Below are positions 14,101-26,999 of a stretch of DNA of 64,000 nucleotides, one piece after another; the stretch's first letter is position 1; the number at the start of each line of letters is the position of its first letter. Under the pieces are notes generated by a model. It searched no databases and was not told where the DNA came from. It was given only the letters and a program-made list of their open reading frames with translations. Made by a program: the position numbers and the translations under genes. The DNA is from Linyphia triangularis (taxonomy: Eukaryota; Arthropoda; Arachnida; Araneae; Linyphiidae): the NCBI GenBank assembly GCA_963978545.1, contig OZ021726.1, positions 29,112,459-29,176,458 of the forward strand, written 5' to 3'.

Positions 14101-14870
14101 TAAAACTTTTTGATTCTCATATAGTTCAATTGAAAGTTTAAAAAGTCGTTAAAAATATTACACTAGTTATTAAGTTTATTGTTTCTTAAAATTTAAAGCA
14201 AACAGATGTAAGAGCTTTACAAGTTGATTTTGACTGTGTAACCTCAAGCAATCGTCTCCCTTGACCGTAATCAATGTCCTTCAATACTTTACCACAAATC
14301 GCAATGCAACCATAAAAAATATGAAATTGGGATTTTAGAGTGATTGCTTTTTAGTCCCTTAAACTATAATCAGTATAGCAGGTCTTTTCAATTACTTTAT
14401 TGGGCGTGTCGTTGAATATCAGACAACAAAATAACGATTTATTCAGCTTAGGGTCTTAGAAATTAAAGTATATATTGATTAATATAAACTGGCGGTTTGT
14501 TTTTTTAAACTTATGAAAAACTTGATAAAATCAACTTTCAAACAACCAAAATTAAACTTTTTAGTAAGTTGTTTGAATGTTGTAGTATTGTATTTATATA
14601 TACATGTTTTAGGATTAATAAAGTGTCTAAGCGAAACATACAAGTCGAAAGTGCCGTTAGAGAGAATAAACTATTTTCATTAAGTCTTGAGTGAGTTTAC
14701 ATATTCACAAGACATATCCATGGTATGAACAAAACAAAAGTTTAAAGCTTGTATTTGATTTTTTAATAGTTTTTAAAATACCTACATTTATATTGAAGGA
14801 TCTGAATAGAAATAAATTCCATGTGCAATAATTATTTCCACGTTAACCAGGTAACACAGTAGTATTTACC
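11130..14870. other. AT-rich stretch upstream of the Gly-rich gene
   Basis: No supported gene. A donor-like ACG|GTGAGT at 11521 (plus strand) follows a slightly GC-richer segment (11485-11520), but no exon could be built. Confidence 0.5.
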
Positions 14871-14930
14871 AATGTCGGAAACAAGGGTTCTGGAAGATTG
14901 GCCAATCCTGAACGAGCTCAAGTATCATTT

Positions 14931-14936
<6 letters not shown>
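14861..14936 (+). repeat. Dispersed repeat, copy A
   Basis: Contains CCAATGTCGGAAAC and GGTTCTGGAAGATTGG, then CCAATCCT. It matches 51794-51865 at roughly three quarters of positions by eye. Followed here by (TA)n. Confidence 0.6.
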
Positions 14937-14962
<26 letters not shown>

Positions 14963-14968
14963 CACACA
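14933..14968. repeat. (TA)n microsatellite
   Basis: A short interrupted TA tract followed by CACACACC. Confidence 0.9.
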
Positions 14969-14969
14969 C

Positions 14970-15125
14970 CAAACGGCATTACGCTGGTTGTATTGTTGAA
15001 ACGTTTCATTGTGCAAGGGACAAACCACACTACTAATCAAGATAGGCAGGTTGGATGTCGTAGAAGAGTTGAGCATGTTGGTGGTACCACGTGCACATTC
15101 GGTGATACCATTTCTGGTTTGTCAC
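14970..15125. other. GC-richer unclassified repeat-like segment
   Basis: About 150 bases of more balanced composition adjoining the (TA)n tract, including GGTGGTACCACGTGCAC. It is probably part of the same dispersed element as copy A. No coding frame is supported. Confidence 0.35.
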
Positions 15126-16417
15126 TTTTATGTTTAATTTTAACAAATTATCATTTCAAACAAATTTAATGGAATAAATTTACCATTGATATCTCAAAAA
15201 TTATTGTTTCGTTGTAAGGCTAGTCGATCATTACCTTGTTATCAATTAAATCATTAACCATTCCGTGACAATTCATAAAACTTGATATTCCGATGTTTTA
15301 TCAGATGCTTCACACAAATATGAAATAATGTTAAGAAGTTGCTGCGGAACTTTTTAACTTTCGATTTAGTTATAATAAGTGTATGATTTCTTGTGACAAA
15401 TAAAGTATATATCTATATTATATTTATAAAATAATATTTCATGAACTACGAAGCTATTTCCATTTTTTTCCCTGAATTACAACAAAAGTTATAAGCAGCA
15501 TAACATTCTGACTTCTTTTGCCAAATGTACATATTTATACATTTCACGTTTCCGATAATATTAAAATATTTTTCATCTGTAGATTGGGGAAAAACAAATG
15601 CCTGCGAGGAAACCAATTTAATTTGCTAACCATCGTCATTCAATTTTATTCACATGGAAATAAAAGGTATCTTTTTGAATAAATAAACGATGTTTGATTG
15701 AATTTGGTTTAAAAAAAAAATCATAATAGTTTTGATTTTTTTTTTTTTTTTTTTCAAAACTCATTACAAGAAACTCATACTTTCCGTCAAACTATTAAAC
15801 GTTGAACCATTTCATATTTTATTCATTAGTTATATAAAAATCATTTTCAAAATAATACTAAGTGCCTCATAATACTTAATATTTTATTTTTGTTTTTAAA
15901 CAATACATATACAACTAATTACCTGATAATATATGAAATATTTCCTTAATTTTCAAAAACGGTGAAACAGTTGAAAAAAAATTTAAACTAACTAATGAAT
16001 AAATGAATTCAAAAAGTTCTTTCATACAAAATGCTTAAGATGGCTTCTTGAAAAATATTCTGTCGCAAACAAATTTGTTTTCAGCACAAAGTGAAAAAAG
16101 TATGGCTTCAGTTCAATGCAGATTTCCTAGAAAATAAAACCTCTTAATGTTAGTTTTCAAAAATAAAATGCATTTCAACCCAAACATATGCATTTATGAG
16201 TAAGTTTTAAGGGACTACAAAGGTTTTGCTTCAAAGTATTGTGACTTGAGAATTGTTTTAAGTATTGCACCTGTAAGTAAATGAAAAATGTTATAAACTA
16301 TTATTACTAATCGATTATAAACTAGATTACTAATAGATATGTTAAAAAAAATTGAAAATTTTTTAAGTAACCCATTTTTGTTTTTATTTATTCCTTATCT
16401 AATTCGTTACAATAAGT

Positions 16418-16429
16418 TGGCGCCCAACA
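16418..16429 (+). other. tRNA-Lys-type primer-binding-site-like sequence
   Basis: TTGGCGCCCAAC stands out in AT-rich DNA and matches the start of primer binding sites of many LTR retrotransposons (TGGCGCCCAAC). No LTR pair or gag/pol is seen nearby, so at best this is a remnant. Confidence 0.25.
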
Positions 16430-16724
16430 AATTAAAGAAAAGCTTTCTAAGTGTTAGAAATAAGCAAACGTTAGATGTTTCAGTCCATTGACTCTCTGGA
16501 TTGGTAATTTATTATTATTATTATTATTATTGCTTATTTAATTCTTTCTATCGCAGTGAAAGAAAATTCTCATGATCTTAATTATCAACAAAGGAAGAAA
16601 TTAACAAAAGAATTAACAGAGTAAAATGCGAGACGCCGTTGATTGAAATGGGGGAATACGTTGAATAAAAGACAGACACTTTTTTATTGTTTAGATTTGC
16701 TAGAAAAAAATGAGGTATACTTAC

Positions 16725-16880
16725 GTTTTAATGTAAGTTAATTTTAAACTTAATGTATATTAACATTATGTTTTGAGAAAGTTAATATTAAATTCAATGT
16801 AAGTTAATGTTAAATTTTATGTTAGTTAATATTATATATCATGTAGGTCAATATTAAATTTAATGTAAGTTAATACTAAA
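16725..16880 (+). repeat. Degenerate AT-rich minisatellite
   Basis: About five imperfect units of 26-32 bases built on AATGTAAGTTAATNTTAAA. Confidence 0.65.
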
Positions 16881-18003
16881 CTACTTTAAAGAGAAATTAT
16901 ACTTAAATATTCGATCCAAAAACGATTAAAAACTTAATATCCAAGAAATATAATTATAATAAAAAAATATAGTTCAGTACGTCCAAAATTAAAAAAAAAA
17001 ACGTTCTTTAGAAGAAACTGTGGTTTTAACTCATTGCTAAAATACTATCAATCTTTAGATGTGTGCCCCATTTAAAATATTAAGAAAATAGTTTCTCAGA
17101 AAAATTCTTTGCCTAGTTTATTTTTTCTATTTTCTCAACGAGTACACATACGTATAGCGTTGTATTTCATACATTTATCAATTTTCAGAACAAAATTTTT
17201 TCTCATCAAATTCTAATTAAATAGTAAAAATTAAAATTAAAAAAATTCTTTTAACTCTTTAGAGCTACAGAGTGTACCAGACAGGAAAATTAGTTTATCC
17301 TCCCCTTATATAAGATAAATTCCGAACAAAATAGAAACAATTTATTTGGTAGTTATTTTGTTTATATTTCTTGACCGTAAAAAAAAGTTAGCTGATAGTT
17401 TTGTATATTCAAAAAAACATTCATTTTGTGAAGAAGCTAAATTATAATTGGTAGTTTTAGTGCTTTAGTGCTTTTTTCATTGTTGACTATGAAGGTAATG
17501 AAATTCTAAATAGTACAGTTGCACCCGCTAGTAACGTGGAATTTTATTATGTATCGTTTTCAATTTATAATATTCCTTAAAATATACCATATAAAGATCG
17601 AATTTTGGGTATAAATATGTACTGTTTGTTATTTAATGAAGTATTTTATGGTTTAAAAAATATTTATTCAATGAGCTTTTTGTAATTTTTTCTTACCGTT
17701 TATATTTAATTCCATGCGCTTTTTTGAAAGAAATAAAATCAATAAATATATTTTCTGAATATCTTCATTTGAATGTAACGCATTTATAACTAAAAAAACT
17801 GAAATTTATATGATGTTCCCATATTTAAGAATTGTTTGACACAGGAATCAGTAATTATTATAATCAATCAGTAATTATTGTAATATTTTGCAAGCAATCA
17901 TAATTAAACATCTCACTTTAAAACAATAAATTCACATGCCTAATGTATAATTTAACCATTAAATTATACTGTTTGCAAGAAATTATTTCAGAAAAATAAA
18001 TTT

Positions 18004-18008
<5 letters not shown>

Positions 18009-18063
<55 letters not shown>
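18009..18063. repeat. (TA)n microsatellite at the end of satellite array 1
   Basis: About 27 TA units, directly followed by CCCTACTAACCATC, the terminal sequence shared with array 2. Confidence 0.95.
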
Positions 18064-18065
<2 letters not shown>

Positions 18066-19062
18066 CTACTAACCATCTTTGTCACAGTTACGTCACTGCA
18101 ACGAAGTTTTTCGTCGCAAAGATCACGGTCACAATGTGACTTGCATGGGATATCGCAGCGATGTCGCAAAAGTTCACGTCACTTTCGACTTCCATGTGAT
18201 ATCGCAACGACATCACACTGTGACGAAGTCGTGATGTTACTTTGTGATATGGCAGCGACATCCAGTGATATCCCAAAATAATTTTATATAATGAAAATCA
18301 CAAATAAGTCATTTTGTGACATGTATGTGATATAAGACGTAATTTTGCGATATCGCAGGGATACACAGGGATATCACATTTTAACATTTATGCTATTTTT
18401 GTGGTATCAGTGTGATCTCTATGTGATTTTGGGGACATCTATGTGATTTTATCAACGAATCTCACGTCACTGCTATATCACATTGTGATCTGTATGTGAT
18501 CTTAGTGACTTTGGCGACATCCATGTGATTTATGCGATTTTCGTAACGAAAGCTTTGTCACTGCGATATCACATTGTGATCTGTATGTGATCTTAGTGAC
18601 TTTGGCGACATCCGTGTGATTTATGCGATTTTCGCAACGTAAGCTTTGTCACTGCGATATCACATTGTGATCTGTATGTGATCTTAGTGATTTTGGCGAC
18701 ATCCATGTGATTTATGCGATTTTCGCAACGAAAACTTTGTCACTGCGATATCACATTGTGATCTGTATGTGATCTTAGTGACTTTGGCGACATCCATGTG
18801 ATTTATGCGATTTTCGCAACGAAAACTTTGTCACTGCGATATCACATTGTGATCTGTATGTGATCTTAGTGATTTTGGCGACATCCATGTGATTTATGCG
18901 ATTTTCGCAACGAAAGCTTTGTCACTGCGATATCACATTGTGATCTGTATGTGATCTTAGTGATTTTGGCGACATCCATGTGATTTATGCGATTTTCGCA
19001 ACGATAGCTTTGTCACTGCGATATCACATTGTGATCTGTATGTGATCTTAGTGATTTTGACG
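18064..19062 (-). repeat. 91-bp satellite array 1
   Basis: About six well-conserved 91-base monomers in 18460-19062, preceded by more diverged units. A monomer contains GTCACTGCGATATCACATTG, then TTTGGCGACATCCATGTG, then GCGATTTTCGCAACGAAAGC. It is the reverse complement of the array at 35771-37920. It is rich in short palindromic words (GATATC, TGTGAC/GTCACA). 91 is not a multiple of three, so its open frames are not genes. The left end joins a (TA)n tract through CCCTACTAACCAT. Confidence 0.93.
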
Positions 19063-19690
19063 ACATTTACATTACCCATTTACATTTCCACCAGCATTCA
19101 ATTGAAATTGCCAAATTATGAAAATTGTGGAATTCAGCTTTAGTTTGTCGGGAAAACTGCAGATATTGAAAGAACATTTTCTATTGTTAGTAAAATTTGG
19201 AATTCTGAGAAGGCACAACTTTCTGCAATTACTCTGAAATCTTTGTTAATAACTAAAATTAACTTGTCATATTTCTGCAGAGTTTCTGGATTATAGCCTC
19301 AAAAAAATATATTAAGTATGGTTGAAAGCTAATAAAAAAGTTAAATAAACCTATGAATTACAATGTATATTGTATATCTTCCGAAAAAACCGCAAACATT
19401 GAAGATTTTAGAATTGTGTGTTCCGAACTCCATAAATAAATACGTAAAAAAAATTATCCCTTTCCCATAGCAGAGACATGTCCTGATTTTTTAATCAGAA
19501 AAATCTGATCGTATTAGATATGACTCGTGTCTTTTAAACTATATATATATATTGATGATATTTATTTCCCATCTCTTTATTACTTTAAAATTTTGCATTT
19601 TCCCCTATTTAGTCCCCCAGTTATAACTAGATGGCGCCACTAGAGGCATGATCTCCTGAATTACTTCAGAAGTTAATTAGTTTTCGTTTT
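19063..19690. other. AT-rich stretch between repeats
   Basis: No gene recognised; a short TA tract lies near 19541. Confidence 0.5.
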
Positions 19691-19699
19691 TATTCGCAA

Positions 19700-20080
19700 C
19701 TAGCTGAATAGTACCCGTGCTTCGCTGCGAAATTGTGCTATGTGCAATATTTTAGTTAGAGTTGCGTTGCCGACCGAGATCCGTAATTGGTGTATAGGTT
19801 CCAACTTTTGACGCTTTGTTCGCAGGATGATTCATTGATACCCAAAACCAAGCTGGCTTTGCTCTCTGAAAAGTTCATTGACACATAAGCACAGGCTTAC
19901 TTCACACGTTGAAAGGTTCATTGCTATGCAAGCATAAGCTCGCTTCATTCCCTAAAAAGTTATTGCTACGTAAACCCTTAATATTAGAAGCCCCTACCCT
20001 GTCAAGAAGCAAAAAAAAAAAAAAAATCCCTGGTAATGCAATAATATAACACCCATTTGAGAATATTTTAACACTTATTT
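19700..20080 (+). repeat. Dispersed repeat starting CTAGCTGAATAGTACCCGTG
   Basis: CTAGCTGAATAGTACCCGTG then CTTCGCTGCG resembles a high-copy motif seen at the edges of interspersed repeats in many arthropod genomes. It is followed by related lines with TTCATTG and CTCGCTTCATT. I cannot assign the superfamily. Confidence 0.4.
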
Positions 20081-20084
20081 GTAA

Positions 20085-20340
20085 AAAACAAAATTAGAAG
20101 GCCAAAACTAATTATGTTGAAAATTTCAGAGCTGTAGTCCTATTAAAAATCGTTTTATGAAATATTTGTTAATTAATTAAAAAAATTAATTTAAAAAAAA
20201 AGAAATCAAAATTTTAAAATTCTGTTTAGCAAAAATCCAATTAGAAGGCCGAAACTATACTTATCTAGAAAATTTCAGAGATGTAGCTTTATTAGAAATC
20301 GTTTATTTATAATATTTGTTAATTAATAAAAAAAAAAATT
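20085..20340 (+). repeat. Tandem duplication with a period of about 147 bp
   Basis: Two units each contain TTAGAAGGCC(A/G)AAACTA, then AAAATTTCAGAG and ATCGTTT, then AATATTTGTTAATTAAT. Confidence 0.75.
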
Positions 20341-20361
20341 AAAAGAAAAATTCTCCCAGAA

Positions 20362-20365
<4 letters not shown>

Positions 20366-20445
<80 letters not shown>
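20366..20445. repeat. (TA)n microsatellite
   Basis: About 40 TA units. Confidence 0.97.
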
Positions 20446-20450
<5 letters not shown>

Positions 20451-22400
20451 TGCAACATTAGCTAGGGGCTCACCATAAGGTCGTTCTTGAAGGGGGGGAA
20501 AGAAATTTTCACTATTGGAGTCTACCCAGAGGGGTGTTCCTTGGCCATTGTAAGGTACTGGTAGTAGTACAATACAGTCGTCCATCCTTGAAGACAGTCA
20601 TTCACGCCCCTCACAGGTGTGGAAGATTTGGAATTTCAAGATTGTGTGGTAGAAATAGAAAATGTACATATATTAGTAGCCTACTTTTTGTTGGAAATCT
20701 AATGACGCAATTAAAATTTAGGATGCTAATAAAAAATGAGATATAAAATAAAAATTTTGCACACTTTCAATATAAATGTTAAAATTTAATCTGTTTTTCA
20801 TTTCTATTCAGATTTCCAAAATATAAAAATACACCTTAAAAATGTTTCTCAATGCGGTATGAAATATTTGAAATCAGAATGACATTTTTAGTGTGCTTTT
20901 AACTATTTTCTTTTTGCTTGTATGCAATTAGTTTTAACTATTTGTATAAATCTTAGTTTGTTTCAATAGTGAACGATCGTATAAAACATTTTATCATTAT
21001 TGGATAATTGATTGGATTGCTGTGTAATTATTAAGTTCTCTTAAATATTCTAAATAGTACTTAACCATTATGTCACAATAGTTGAAAATTATTGCATTTT
21101 TTATATAAACATAAACTATTTTCTTAAGTAAGAAACTGCAATATTTTACTATAAATTCAAAATGCTCCAATACAGAACAACGTACAAGAATAAGGTATAA
21201 CGATTCAATACTTTGGACAAGAGAGGTAAAAGGTGAAACGTTTATTTCCTTTTTTTATTCAAAAATATGTTATAGAAACTGTACCTATTGCTTGTAATGA
21301 ATTTCAAATACATATATGCGAAGAACTATAAAAGCCTGCCATTTATATATATAAAAAAAGTAAAGCAATTGTACAAAAGCGTGAAAGGATATATATTGAT
21401 TTATTTTAAAAACTGCTTATTAATGTTATATTTATTACTTTTGTTTTTATAGTGAATATACCAATTATTGTTTATTACTTTAAAAAAAAATTTCAACATC
21501 CTCACCACTAAAATTCGCGTAAAAATTTACAGAAGACGTAATCAACCAAATTGTAAAATAAAACAGTTATTTTGCAACAGTTACTGACTGTTTTTATTCA
21601 CAATATGTTTATGACATGTGAACTGAAATAAAAAAAGATTCGCGTACACTTCTCATCTTCCTTACCTTCTTTTTTAAAACTACGTCATTTTAGCCCCTGT
21701 ATTACACTGTGGAGATAACTTTCTTCAAGGGCCTATGTCTTTCAATTTCTTCAGATCATGTTTCAGAAATTTACACCTCCTCTTATCGGGAATTTCACCA
21801 ACTAAACAATATTTGTGTTGCTACATATCGTCAAAATTGAAGACATTTTTTTTTTTTTATATATATTTTTTTAATAAAAGGATGAAAACTCATACGATAA
21901 ATTATATTATTGTACTTTTTGTCTGTATTATTTTAATTTTACACCTTTCATACTATAATTCTTCAGATTATAGAAAATTTATCTATCTGTCTTTAGTAAA
22001 TAAAAGTAATAATACAACATAAAAGTGTAAAATATAATATACCAAATTTACATCCCACATTTCTATTTCATAACCTGTAAATTGATAACAATTGGTCATA
22101 TGACTATCGACACGCAATAAAGGGAATTTTGATTTTAAAAATTTTGTTTAAAATAAACACTTTTAAAATAATTTGATTCTACAAACATTTAAATTAAAAG
22201 TTGAAAAATATTAAAAAGAGTTTTACGACAAATTTTAACAGATTTATGGAATCAGAATATTAAATGCTCTTAAAATTCACTAAAGTTAACTTAAAGTTAA
22301 GTTTTTATTTATGGTTTGGATACTTTAAACATTTGCAAAATAATTTAGTAAAAAAATATCAAGACTTCATAGAGCCAAAAGAATAAACATTCAGCAAAGG
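20446..22400. other. No gene seen
   Basis: 20460-20640 is somewhat GC-richer, with AGGGGTGTTCCTTGGCCATT, but no exon can be built. The remainder is AT-rich. Confidence 0.5.
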
Positions 22401-22404
22401 AAAT

Positions 22405-22640
22405 CGTAGAAATGCAGTTAGCGAAAACCCGCCTAGCAGGTAAAAGTCACTTATCATTTACTAAATTGCCCCCCTGTCAAGCAGCTTCAAAATACCCCTT
22501 TGTGTCCCAACTGAATGGGCTGGCCATGTGTGCTGTCGAAATTTCTTCCTCTCACCCCAATTCCGAAATTGTCACATGCCCCCTTCCTCTCACAGGAGCC
22601 CATGTGAAAAGGTTAAATTAACAACTTACACAAGCAGCCG
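22405..22640. other. GC-richer island of unknown nature
   Basis: About 200 bases near 45-50% G+C in AT-rich surroundings. Contains GCGAAAACCCGCCTAGCAGG and runs of C. An open plus frame (22412-22621) exists but shows no recognisable domain and no splice sites. It may be a repeat fragment. Confidence 0.3.
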
Positions 22641-23385
22641 GTAATCGGGTAATTACCTGCAAAAATTACCGTATTTTAAAGTTTGGCTGGTATTTTGGAA
22701 GATAATTTGAAAATGAGGGTATTTGCGGATTTTTTTTAAAAAAATGGTGTATTTTTTATTTATTTATTTTATTTTATTACGGAAGAAGTATTTCTTTGGA
22801 TAATCTGATAATGTGAAGCTTGTGTTGAAGAGACAAGAGTCTTTACAAAACCAGCAGGCGATGAAATACGAGATCAATTCAAGAGACGCGAACAAATAAT
22901 AAGATCGATTGGCGGGATAACTAATTGAAATGGTTATAGAGGGTCGCTTTAGGTCAGTTTGGCCTCTGGCCTCCAGTTCCTCCTTTTTTTTTTGTCTCGC
23001 AAGCAAAATTCAATGAACCAAAGAACCAAGATTGCACATCTGTTCCGTTTGTTAAAAGACTGGTCGCGTTGTCGGGTGAAGGAGAGGGGGGGGGGGGGAT
23101 GAAAAGTTTAGTATCTTTCCCTTGATCCAATCTTGACAGAAACCGATTCTATTTTCTCACATGATTTGTTAGGTTCGGCTTTTTTCTTTTCCATTTTTAT
23201 CTATTAATTGGGTTAACGTTCCAAATAATATTGAAAAATATTCTTAGATATTCTTTGGTTATTTACTAATGCTTTTCATTTAAAACTTAACAAAATGAAT
23301 AATAAATAACTGCAAATAATGATTTATTTTCAATTTGATTTTGTTCAATAAAGGAAGCAGTACAAATGGAAGAAATACTACCAAT
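22641..23385. other. No gene seen
   Basis: AT-rich, with (TTTA)n near 22757 and a G run at 23085-23098. Confidence 0.5.
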
Positions 23386-23389
23386 CTGT

Positions 23390-23570
23390 TTGGTTGGTTT
23401 ATACGCTCAATGACCTATTTTTATGCACAATGACGGCTAATTACGACGGGACCGACAGCTTAACGTGGATTCCGAACCACAACGAACATCCCTGCTTAAT
23501 CCGGGATTCGGATCCAGCACCTTTTGGCATGTGTGACCAGAGAACTAACCACACAGCCATCAGATGGGCA
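23390..23570 (-). mobile_element. tRNA-derived SINE
   Basis: On the minus strand TGGCTGTGTGG (23559-23549) fits an RNA polymerase III A box and GGATCCGAATCC (23515-23504) a B box. They start 44 bases apart, the spacing in a tRNA. The head, about 23570 to 23495, resembles a degenerate tRNA. The body continues to lower coordinates and ends near AACCAACCAAAC. The plus-strand frame across it is not a gene. Confidence 0.6.
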
Positions 23571-23585
23571 CCAACCAATCTGGAA

Positions 23586-24027
23586 ATGATGTTGAAAATG
23601 GTAGATAAATATAAAAATAATACAACTTTAACCGCAAGATTATTATTTCTAAAAATAGTTAATTAACTTGAGAGAGCCATGAAAAACACATATTGACAAT
23701 TAAAATACTTTATTTTGATTTGGAAGCAAACATTATTTCCTTTTATTATTTCAGTAACGATTAAGAAGCATGATGCAATCGAATAATTTATTTACTATAT
23801 TTGTAATTTTTTTCTAATTCCTATCATGCTCACATATCACATATATTCACCGAATTCTGTTTCACATTAAATAGTTAAAAAAAAAAAAAAAAACGAAAAC
23901 TATGTAAGTCTGTTATTGTATAAACTTACAGAGCCAGCAGAAGACAAATTAAAAGTAACAAATATTTTAATAAAATAACATAACGATACGTATGTTATAT
24001 TTTAACCTTCCAGTCAATAAAAATGTG

Positions 24028-24028
<1 letters not shown>
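23586..24028. other. No gene seen
   Basis: AT-rich, ending in an A tract (23878-23893). Confidence 0.5.
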
Positions 24029-24109
<81 letters not shown>

Positions 24110-24138
24110 TATAATATATATATAATTTTTTTTTTTTA

Positions 24139-24229
<91 letters not shown>
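24029..24229. repeat. Two (TA)n tracts around an AT-only spacer
   Basis: TA tracts at 24029-24105 and 24144-24229, separated by a spacer of A and T only. The Tyr-Ile translation is not a gene. Confidence 0.96.
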
Positions 24230-24234
<5 letters not shown>

Positions 24235-24299
24235 TTAAAAAAAAAAATTAAATCATTTTCACTACTTAAATTCATTCAGAAAACAGAGCATTGTAAAAA

Positions 24300-24640
24300 A
24301 AAGTATGATAAACCGTTTCAAACGAAAGCGTCTAAAAGCCCTGGTTTCCTAGGAAAGCGTCCCGTGATCCAGCGTTCACTTGAAAACGGGGAGTGACGTC
24401 ACGAACCGGTCAGATTTTCGACAGAACGTGTCGTTGATCATTTGCTGCCACTCTTTCTGTGGGTCCTTTCAAGGTCAGATTCTGAAAACTCTGATGGGGA
24501 TTTCATTGTTCATTCTTGTCCCTTGTTCCTTCATTCTCCGCCCCTCGTCAAGAAAAGTATGTTTGAGAACACATGACCGGCAACGTACGAAATGCCGATC
24601 TACCTTATATAATGACCGGCATTTTTAGCAAAGTATGAAA
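24300..24640. other. GC-richer segment, unclassified
   Basis: 24340-24620 includes GAGTGACGTCACGAACCGGT and GACCGGCAACGTACG. It leads into a region where CCGGCATT-type words recur (24960-25100). No exon is supported; probably part of a decayed element. Confidence 0.35.
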
Positions 24641-26200
24641 AAGAGCCATGATAAAACTTTGAAGAAAAAAAAAAAATGTTCTTCCTCAACAATACATTTG
24701 TAATTTTGAAAAAATAATGAAAAACAGCCCTTGAAAAAGCTTTTATTTAAAATACTTAAAAAGAATTTAAGTAATAAAAAAAAAAAAATTATGAATTTTA
24801 TTAATGAAACAAAATAAAATATGAACCTTTTTGTTGTACCAAGAAAGTTGATAATTTACTTAATTTCAATTTCACTTAACTTTATTTCTTATAAAAAGTA
24901 AAATCGTTATTTATATGAACTATACAAAAAATTGGTGATGTATTTTATACTTGGTCGGTTTGTCATTTGGCATTCTTTAGAATGCCTGAGCAATGCGTGA
25001 AATGTTTAATCGTTTTATACTTTGCCGGCTAATTTTTGGAATAATTTAAAATGCCTAGGTGCAGGTATTCTATAGAATGCCGGATTTAATACATTATTGC
25101 CGGTAACAATTTATAAAACATAGAAAATAATGTAGGAATTGAAATGCAAATCGTCAAAGAATTCCCTTTGAATTTGATCGTTCGGTTATTGGTCAATCTA
25201 AACAACACAATTATAAAACTGAAACAAAATTATTGATGCGACAAATTTATTTTGGTATTGCGGATTTAATACTTGATTGATTGTTAAAGAGTTTTTAATA
25301 ATAATAGAATGCAAACTACTTTATAGTATTCAGCAAAATTTAATTCTTACTTTTTGCAAGGACAAAATAAAGGATACCATATTTATTTTAAATTTTCTTA
25401 ATTCAGTTAATGTTTGTATGCTTTTCGAGAGCAGATAATAATAATTTTTTATATATATATATATATATTTTGGTTTTAATAATTTCAATTGCAACAATTC
25501 ATAGTGATCGTTTAATTGTGCCAGTATTAAATTCCGGGTAAAAGTTGAACGGTCAGAATCTCATTGACTTGAGCGTTCACCATTTTGTGCATAAAATGGT
25601 AGATTGCGAATGTGCCATGATTATAGAGGAAAATACATTCCATGCACAGATGTAAACAGAGGCGATATTAGATGTTATTCTGGTTCATGAGAAATTAGAA
25701 TTTTGCTATAAAAGAATCAAATGTCATAGTTGTTCGTTTTATACGATTTTACAATTGGTAAAATTCACGAAGTTATTTTAATTTGGCCTATAAACCAAAT
25801 TCCAGGTTACTTTTATCCGAATTGTCAAACCATTACAAAAATTTAAAATCAAATTTCCGATTTTGAATAATATAATCAATATTGGCCGGATGCCTTTCAG
25901 TAAGTTATTTCAAGAAAAAACTCACCATTCTTTACTATAATTACAGTAAAAGTTAACTATTAATTTATTTGGATTCCGGATATCCAAACTGCATGTATTC
26001 CGGAAATGAATTTCTTTTCAAAGCAATAAAAATATTTGTTGAAATAAATTTGTTGAATATTGGAATGAATGATAAAAATTATCATCTTATCGGAATTTCG
26101 AACAAATCATTATAAAATTTTAGTCAGATTTTCGATTTTGAATTAATCAGTTTTTCAATGTGGAAGATGTAATTTCGATTGTAAAGTTACGTTTCTTTAA
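24641..26200. repeat. AT-rich DNA with recurrent GGCATTCT/AGAATGCC words
   Basis: GGCATTCTTTAGAATGCC (24969) and GGTATTCTATAGAATGCCGG (25064) are near-perfect palindromes. Related ATTCCGGA and GCCGG words recur to about 26020. This looks like a decayed element built from self-complementary words. No gene seen. Confidence 0.4.
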
Positions 26201-26222
26201 TATAGACTATAATTATAATAAA

Positions 26223-26874
26223 AACTAGGCGTGTTGAACACCGCACAACTTTCAATTACCCTATAATACTGATGTGGATTTGTGTCATTTACGGTTTTTA
26301 TATTTTCATCATTCATTTAGCAAAAATGGCCAGTTAGGTGATATTTTTTGCGATAATTCTTGCATGGGTCTTTAAAAAAAAAAAAATTCGCCAAAATGAT
26401 GATTTAGGCAATTTACTTTTCTATAATTCGTATATTATCGTTTCCCATAAGTGAAACTGAGGAGAGAAGAAAAAACAATCGTTGATGAGGTATGCTCAAG
26501 GAAAGAGAACTCTGTGTTAAAGGCATTCATTCTTCAACTTTTTAAGCCATTCAAACATTTTTACGGGAATTTCGGAGGTGGGGATGATTAGAACACCTCA
26601 AGAGGAATTATCACAGCAATTTTGAACAAAATCGTTTGAGACGTTTTTTAGCAATTACTGAAAAATACTATTTTTTCAATGGCAACTACCTTATTTGCAT
26701 GCGCGGTTTTGACGAAAACCCTAATGGTAGATCCCTGTGCCATCATCAACTTCCACACCAAATTTGAATATCGTAAGTCAAATTGTTCGGGAGTTATGCT
26801 GACCACAGACACACAGACACATTTTTTCTAGATAACAGTTTTGAATTCAGGATAATCCAAATCATAGAGAAATG

Positions 26875-26907
<33 letters not shown>

Positions 26908-26990
26908 GCCCACATTTTTTTTACTGAATACTATACTTTCATTACCCTATGTATACACATGGGTAATTGAAAGTAATAAGTAATAGATTT
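26223..26990 (+). mobile_element. Dispersed repeat family, copy 1
   Basis: Left end ACTTTCAATTACCCTATA and right end TACACATGGGTAATTGAAAG are inverted repeats (ACTTTCAATTACCC). The body, including CGGGAGTTATGCTGACCACA, aligns with 44640-45400 over some 500 bases. An A tract of about 30 lies at 26876-26906. No coding capacity. At 26512 it reads CTCTGTGTTAAAGGCA, the uninterrupted site of the MITE found in copy 2. Confidence 0.7.
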
Positions 26991-26999
26991 ACAAGGATT

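Larger units (their letters stand above)
15130..17990. other. AT-rich stretch, no gene seen
   Basis: No supported gene. Contains T/A homopolymers, a primer-binding-site-like sequence (16418-16429) and a short minisatellite (16725-16880). Confidence 0.55.

Noticed and set aside
23394..23666. 90-residue plus-strand frame
   Set aside because: Lies over a tRNA-derived SINE on the minus strand.
24029..24229. Tyr-Ile repeat protein
   Set aside because: Translation of (TA)n; the same applies to the frames at 17918-18169, 20319-20585 and 37877-38152.
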